Positions 6,437 through 10,000 of a stretch of DNA of 10,000 nucleotides are shown piece by piece; positions within the stretch are counted from its first letter, which is position 1; every line of letters begins with the position of its first letter. The DNA is from Anaerolinea sp. (lineage in GTDB: Bacteria; Chloroflexota; Anaerolineae; Anaerolineales; Anaerolineaceae). Below the pieces are notes generated by a model. The model saw only the letters and a program-made list of their open reading frames with translations, did no database searches and had not been told where the DNA came from. The DNA is taken from the NCBI GenBank assembly GCA_020216845.1, contig JAIWNK010000073.1:1-10000 (forward strand), in the 5' to 3' direction. Position numbers and translations under genes: made by a program.

Positions 6437-6904
6437 ATGAAGAAGTTGCTGTGGGTTGTGCTAATCGTGTGGGGTGTTTTGCTTGGGCAGGCAGAAATGG
6501 TGGCTGCGCAAGAGCCAACACCTTCGGATGATGAAGTCAACGCGGTGGCGCGTCAGCTATACTGTCCGGTGTGCGAAAACGTGCCGTTGGATGTTTGCCC
6601 AACCGAGGCCTGCAAAGACTGGCGTGAGCAGATTCGCGAAAAATTGGCTGCGGGGTGGAGTGAGGAAGAAATCAAAGCCTATTTTGCGGCGCAATATGGC
6701 GATCGGACATTGGCGCAGCCGCCGCGGCGCGGTTTTAACTGGCTGGCCTATCTCATCCCGTTGGCGTTGATGTTGTTGGGCGCTGGGGTAGTGGGACGCA
6801 TTTTGTGGACAGCGCAGCGCTCACAGTCGGCAGCGGCGTTGCCCGTGGTTGAAGAGGAGCGCCTGGCTGAGATTGAAGCAGCTTTGCGCCGGCAAGGAGA
6901 GTGA
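6437..6904 (+). CDS. ccmH: CcmH / CycL-type thiol oxidoreductase of cytochrome c maturation, four-cysteine form
   Basis: This encodes 155 residues from the ATG at 6437, chosen because GAGG (6427-6430) is six bases upstream and the protein then begins as a clean signal sequence (KKLLWVVLIVWGVLLG). An in-frame ATG at 6425, overlapping the ccmF stop, is possible and would add four residues. The domain has the family motif LYCPVCEN (41-48; Cys43 and Cys46), the place of LRCxxCQN in proteobacteria, then REQIREKLAAGWSEEEIKAYFAAQYGD (63-89), a membrane helix (about 101-124) and a charged cytoplasmic tail. CcmH reduces the cysteines of apocytochrome c, or holds apoprotein through a mixed disulfide, outside the membrane. 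Two more cysteines, Cys54 and Cys59 (CPTEAC), follow eight residues after the first pair and are absent from the classical family. I believe similar forms occur in other Chloroflexi, but could not check. Confidence 0.92.
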   Translation: MKKLLWVVLIVWGVLLGQAEMVAAQEPTPSDDEVNAVARQLYCPVCENVPLDVCPTEACKDWREQIREKLAAGWSEEEIKAYFAAQYGDRTLAQPPRRGFNWLAYLIPLALMLLGAGVVGRILWTAQRSQSAAALPVVEEERLAEIEAALRRQGE

Positions 6905-6907
6905 ACG

Positions 6908-7465
6908 GTGCAGACGGAGCAGCCTTCGACAAAGCAACGACAGGGGGTTTCACCCTGGATGATGGGGGGAGCATTTTTGCTGTTGGCGGGTTTTTTGGTC
7001 TTCATTTGGCTGGGCTTACAGCGTGCTCAGGCTGGCCCGGCAGTGGTTGGCCAACCCGCACCCGATTTTGAGTTGACGACATTTGATGGGCAAACACTGC
7101 GAAGCGAGGAGCTGCGCGGCAAGGTGATTGTGCTGAATTTTTGGGCTTCGTGGTGTGATCCGTGTGCCGAAGAGGCGGCTTTTCTGGAGCAGGCCTGGCA
7201 GCGCTATGTAAGACGAGAGGATGTCATCTTTGTGGGCGTGGCCTATGTGGATTCCGAGACGGAAGCTAAGCGTTACCTGGCACAGCATCAAGTCAGCTAT
7301 CCCAATGGGCCCGATTTGCGCACGGTCATTTCGCAGGCTTATCGCATTCGCGGGGTGCCAGAAACCTATGTGATTGATAAAAACGGACGGCTGACGTACA
7401 TCAAGATTGGGCCGTTTGTGTCTGTGCAAGAAATTGTGCAGGTGGTGGATGCGGCGTTACAGTAG
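6908..7465 (+). CDS. ccmG: Membrane-anchored thioredoxin-like protein, CcmG / DsbE / ResA type
   Basis: This 185-residue protein has an N-terminal signal anchor (about 18-38) followed by a TlpA/ResA-type thioredoxin fold outside the membrane. Key elements are [14 protein letters not shown] (48-61), the active site WASWCDPC (79-86; Cys83, Cys86), the strand [10 protein letters not shown] (106-115) and the cis-proline loop [10 protein letters not shown] (148-157, Pro151). CcmG reduces the disulfide in apocytochrome CXXCH motifs, or in CcmH, using electrons from CcdA/DsbD; no ccdA is visible in the window. The start is a GTG at 6908 with AAGGAGA (6894-6900) at good spacing; it lies three bases after the ccmH stop. 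Position next to ccmH supports a job in cytochrome maturation rather than general thiol repair, although sequence alone does not separate CcmG from ResA. Confidence 0.92.
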   Translation: MQTEQPSTKQRQGVSPWMMGGAFLLLAGFLVFIWLGLQRAQAGPAVVGQPAPDFELTTFDGQTLRSEELRGKVIVLNFWASWCDPCAEEAAFLEQAWQRYVRREDVIFVGVAYVDSETEAKRYLAQHQVSYPNGPDLRTVISQAYRIRGVPETYVIDKNGRLTYIKIGPFVSVQEIVQVVDAALQ

Positions 7466-7474
7466 GAGGAAGCA

Positions 7475-7978
7475 ATGGACTTGGGCGCATTGTTGGTGAT
7501 TTTGGCATTGTTGGCCCTGTCAGGGGTCTATGTGGCCTTGCCGTTTTTGGATGAGCGGCAGGTGACGGGCAAGGTGTTGCGCAGTGAATTGGAACAGCGC
7601 CGGTCATTGCTGTTAGCGGAACGTGAGCGCATTCTATCTGCGTTACAAGAACTGGAATTGGACGAAAAACTTGGCAAATTACCAGAAGGGGAATATGAGC
7701 AGCAACGGGTGAAGTGGCTGCTGGCTGGTGAGGCGGTCTTGCAATCCTTACAGGAGATCAATACTTCGGTTTTGGCCAATTCTTCCACGGGAGACCTGGT
7801 TGCAACCTCGTCTGCGTCGGCGGATGGCAAATTGGATGAGCTTGAGCAATTGATTGCGCAGCGGCGACAGGCGCGCAGTGAGAAATCAGGTGGCTTCTGC
7901 CCGGCTTGTGGCAAACCGGTGCAAAAATCAGACCGCTTTTGTGCCAGATGTGGTGCTTCTCTGAAAACGGTGCAGTGA
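7475..7978 (+). CDS. CcmI-like membrane protein with C-terminal zinc ribbon
   Basis: This 167-residue protein has one N-terminal helix (about 4-23) and then a charged, probably coiled-coil stretch (about 38-96). The part RILSALQELELDEKLGKLPEGEYEQQR (52-78) resembles the short loop of CcmI that follows its first helix and also carries G(E/K)LSEEEY. A Ser/Thr/Ala-rich linker (97-117) and a second short helix (118-136) lead to a zinc ribbon, FCPACGKPVQ...RFCARCG, with Cys142, Cys145, Cys156 and Cys159 spaced CX2C-X10-CX2C. With basic residues after the helix and a zinc ribbon, the C-terminal part is most likely in the cytoplasm. In System I, CcmI holds apocytochrome for the CcmF-CcmH lyase; that role here is inference from position and the motif, because the periplasmic TPR domain of CcmI is missing. 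AGGAGG (7464-7469) overlaps the ccmG stop. Confidence 0.72.
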   Translation: MDLGALLVILALLALSGVYVALPFLDERQVTGKVLRSELEQRRSLLLAERERILSALQELELDEKLGKLPEGEYEQQRVKWLLAGEAVLQSLQEINTSVLANSSTGDLVATSSASADGKLDELEQLIAQRRQARSEKSGGFCPACGKPVQKSDRFCARCGASLKTVQ

Positions 7979-7984
7979 GGTCGG

Positions 7985-9835
7985 ATGAGACGAGTAAACT
8001 GGTTGTTTGCGGTGGCGCTTTTCTGGCTGCTGAGCGGGTGTTCTCTGGCAGCGGATGTGACGCCGCCGCCCGATTATGAAAGTCAACGCATTCAGCAGAT
8101 GACGGCGCAAGCACCGACTTTTCCGCTGACCATGCCGGATAGTCAGGTGGGGCAGCAGATTTATCAGTCCTATTGTGCTGGCTGTCATGGCGAGCAGGGC
8201 CTGGGGGATGGCCCGCGCGCCGGTTTGCTGGCCGTCAGGCCGCCCTCTTTTCAGGATCCTCTTGTCTATGGGGGGGCAAGCCCGCTTGAATGGTATCAGG
8301 TGCTGTATTCGGGGCGTAACGAGATGCCGGGGTTTGGGGGCGTGCTTTCCAGCTCGGATCAATGGGATGTGATCGCGTATCTATATCGGCTTGGGTTTGG
8401 CACGCAAACGTTGCAGCAAGGGCAGAGCGTCTATGAACAGCGTTGTCAGAGCTGCCATGGCGTGCAGGGGGCCGGCGATGGCCCAACCGCGGCGCGCTTG
8501 CCTGGGCATTTGCCAGATTGGCGCGATATGCAGGTCTTGGGGCGCTTTGCCGTGGAGGATTTGTTGCAAATGGCGCAATCGGTCAATATGCCGGATGGTT
8601 CGCCACACGCTGCTGGGCTTTTGCCAGAAGATTTACAGGCGGCTGTGATTTATGTCCGCTGGCTGAGCTTTGACCGTCAGGCCAGGCAGGTGCTTTCTGC
8701 ACAGGTCACTCCGTCTGCTATTGGCACGGCAACAGCTGTGCCAACCGGGGCTGCAATTGGCGGCAGTGTGATCAACCTGACAACCGGGCTGCCGCAACAA
8801 GGCTTGCCGGTTGCGTTGTTGCGCTATGACCGCCGTTCTGAGCAGCCGGTTTATGCGGGCGAAACCAAGACAGACGCGGACGGCATGTATCGTTTTGAGA
8901 ATTTGCCGAATCACGAAACGTATACGTATGTGGTACAAACTTCCTTCCAGGGCGTGCAATATTTTTCGGCGCCGGTTGAAACGCGCGAGCTGATGACAAA
9001 TGTCTTGGTCAACCGTCCGGTGGAGACGTATGATTCCAGTGATGACATCAGCGCTTTGCAAGTTTCGCGCCTGCACATTTTCCTTGATTTCTCCAAAGAA
9101 GATACGCTGCAAGTGGTTGAAATGTTTTCAATTACAAACCCGGCGAATCAGACGGTGCGAGCCCGTTCCAGCGGACAACCTGTGTTGCAATTTGTTTTGC
9201 CGCAAGAGGCGACCAATTTGCGTTTTGATCCCAATATGTCGCTTGAGCGATATATGATCACGCCCAACGGGTTTGGCGTGCTGGATGCCATCTTGCCGGG
9301 GCCGGGGTATCAGGTGCTGTTTTCGTATGAATTGCCCTATGATGGCAAGAAAAACTTAAGCCTATCCATGCCGTTGGCCGTGGTCTCGGCGTTGGTGATG
9401 GTGCCCGAAGGCGTGATGCAGGTGGAAGGCCCGCTGATCAGTTTGGGCAAGCAGACCATTCAGGAGCAGCCCTTCAATATTTATCAGGCAACCAACCTCA
9501 AACAACAATCTATTTTGGAGCTGCAAATTTCGGGCAAGATGAAGCGTCGTGTGCAGTTTAATGTTGGTTCAACGTTGGGGTTCGGTTTGGAGCTGTTGGG
9601 GATTTCCTTGCTGGGGGTGGCGTTGGTCGTCAGTTATTCGCAGTGGCGCAAACGTCTGCAAAAGAAGCAACAAAGTCGCCTGGCATTGACGCAGAACGCA
9701 AGTCAAGATGAGATCTTAGATGCCATCATTGCCCTGGATGACGCCTATCAGGCTGGGCAAATTGGTGAGGCGGCATATATGCAACGGCGGGCAGCGCTCA
9801 AAGATCAGTTGCGAGGCCTGAATGGGCGTGATTGA
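7985..9835 (+). CDS. Dihaem cytochrome c lipoprotein with beta-sandwich domains, membrane helix and CcmI-like tail
   Basis: This 616-residue multidomain protein starts with a lipoprotein signal peptide (LLSGC, Cys19 the lipidated residue). Two cytochrome c domains follow. The first has CAGCH at 64-68 and a probable Met114 ligand (NEMPGF); the second has CQSCH at 154-158 and probable Met202 (VNMPDG). After a Thr/Pro linker (240-256) comes a carboxypeptidase-regulatory-like beta domain (about 259-345, [15 protein letters not shown]), then an unrecognised beta-rich region (about 355-527), one membrane helix (529-551), a basic stop ([10 protein letters not shown]), and a cytoplasmic tail [26 protein letters not shown] (577-602) like the CcmI loop in the neighbour. 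It would be held by both a lipid and a helix, with the haems outside. It may be an electron carrier and at the same time a client of the operon. GAGG (7977-7980) is only four bases from the ATG. The stop overlaps ccmA by 14 bases. Confidence 0.82.
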   Translation: MRRVNWLFAVALFWLLSGCSLAADVTPPPDYESQRIQQMTAQAPTFPLTMPDSQVGQQIYQSYCAGCHGEQGLGDGPRAGLLAVRPPSFQDPLVYGGASPLEWYQVLYSGRNEMPGFGGVLSSSDQWDVIAYLYRLGFGTQTLQQGQSVYEQRCQSCHGVQGAGDGPTAARLPGHLPDWRDMQVLGRFAVEDLLQMAQSVNMPDGSPHAAGLLPEDLQAAVIYVRWLSFDRQARQVLSAQVTPSAIGTATAVPTGAAIGGSVINLTTGLPQQGLPVALLRYDRRSEQPVYAGETKTDADGMYRFENLPNHETYTYVVQTSFQGVQYFSAPVETRELMTNVLVNRPVETYDSSDDISALQVSRLHIFLDFSKEDTLQVVEMFSITNPANQTVRARSSGQPVLQFVLPQEATNLRFDPNMSLERYMITPNGFGVLDAILPGPGYQVLFSYELPYDGKKNLSLSMPLAVVSALVMVPEGVMQVEGPLISLGKQTIQEQPFNIYQATNLKQQSILELQISGKMKRRVQFNVGSTLGFGLELLGISLLGVALVVSYSQWRKRLQKKQQSRLALTQNASQDEILDAIIALDDAYQAGQIGEAAYMQRRAALKDQLRGLNGRD

Positions 9836-10000
9836 GGTACATCGCCTGACACGACGTTTTGGCCTGCGCACGGTGTTGAATGGGGTGGAGTTGACCGTGC
9901 AGGCGGGTGAATTTGTGGCCTTGTTGGGGCCAAATGGTGCTGGCAAGACCACCCTGTTGCGCATTTTGGCTTCGTTGATGCGTCCGACCATGGGGCGGGT
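9822..10000 (+). CDS. ccmA: CcmA, haem exporter ABC ATPase, N-terminal part
   Basis: The frame is open from the ATG at 9822 to the end of the window (about 59 residues), so the gene continues beyond it. It reads as the start of an ABC ATPase: [19 protein letters not shown] (4-22), then [22 protein letters not shown] (29-50) with the Walker A motif GPNGAGKTT at 36-44, then a [10 protein letters not shown] run. The Q-loop, signature and Walker B regions are not in view. The name CcmA, whose ATP hydrolysis with CcmB releases haem-CcmE from CcmC, comes mainly from its place in a ccm operon; from these residues alone it could be another exporter ATPase. The start overlaps the end of the cytochrome gene by 14 bases, and GAGG (9813-9816) lies five bases upstream, so translation is probably coupled. 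Confidence 0.85.
   Translation, partial: MGVIEVHRLTRRFGLRTVLNGVELTVQAGEFVALLGPNGAGKTTLLRILASLMRPTMGR

Larger units (their letters stand above)
3837..10000 (+). other. System I cytochrome c maturation operon (ccmE-F-H-G, CcmI-like, cytochrome, ccmA...)
   Basis: Seven consecutive plus-strand genes run from one promoter to the window edge with gaps of 3 to 11 bases or overlaps, and no terminator hairpin was seen between them. The ribosome sites of ccmF and of the CcmI-like gene overlap the preceding stop codons. ccmB, ccmC and ccmD are missing from view and would be expected after ccmA. The unit holds its own cytochrome c, a likely substrate for the machinery. Confidence 0.85.

Noticed and set aside
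1..10000. CRISPR arrays, tRNA or rRNA genes, insertion sequences, phage or defence genes
   Set aside because: No regularly spaced repeats, RNA-gene signatures, inverted-repeat-flanked transposases or related proteins were seen on either strand.

Overview
The window is a densely packed, entirely plus-strand stretch of bacterial chromosome of moderate GC content. The best fit is the phylum Chloroflexota (Anaerolineae-like). This rests on the style of the proteins: a CXXXY-type CcmE, a four-cysteine CcmH, a membrane-tailed deazaflavin-type oxidoreductase, a Zn-ribbon CcmI-like protein and a fused dihaem lipoprotein inside a ccm operon. No 16S or other phylogenetic marker is present, so the assignment is an inference.

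Positions 1-2550 hold housekeeping and redox genes in short units. They are the 3' end of a deazaflavin-dependent nitroreductase/quinone-reductase-like gene with a C-terminal membrane helix, a conserved gene of the family usually labelled 'quinate 5-dehydrogenase', a hairpin terminator, a YruB-like glutaredoxin, an orphan groES followed by a strong terminator, and then a clear promoter driving a stand-alone CinA C-terminal (PncC) gene. A GT28 / MGDG-synthase-like glycosyltransferase follows at 2582-3826.

Positions 3837-10000 are one long transcription unit for System I cytochrome c maturation, starting at a good sigma-70-type promoter. The order is ccmE, ccmF, ccmH, ccmG (ResA/DsbE-like), a CcmI-like Zn-ribbon membrane protein, a dihaem cytochrome c lipoprotein, and the start of ccmA, which runs off the window. 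Gaps are a few bases, start and stop codons overlap, and several ribosome binding sites overlap the preceding stop codon, so translation is probably coupled. CcmE and CcmF carry and ligate haem, CcmG and CcmH handle the apocytochrome cysteines, and CcmA would power haem release from CcmE. ccmB, ccmC and ccmD are not in view and are expected downstream.

The most interesting points are in this operon. A cysteine-type (CXXXY) CcmE, described in variant systems that lack CcmH, sits with a CcmH that has two extra cysteines. A short CcmI-like motif occurs at the same spacing in two neighbouring proteins, once next to a Zn ribbon and once as the cytoplasmic tail of a lipid-anchored dihaem cytochrome. 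No RNA genes, CRISPR arrays, insertion sequences or phage genes were seen, and no gene-free stretch exceeds about 130 bases.
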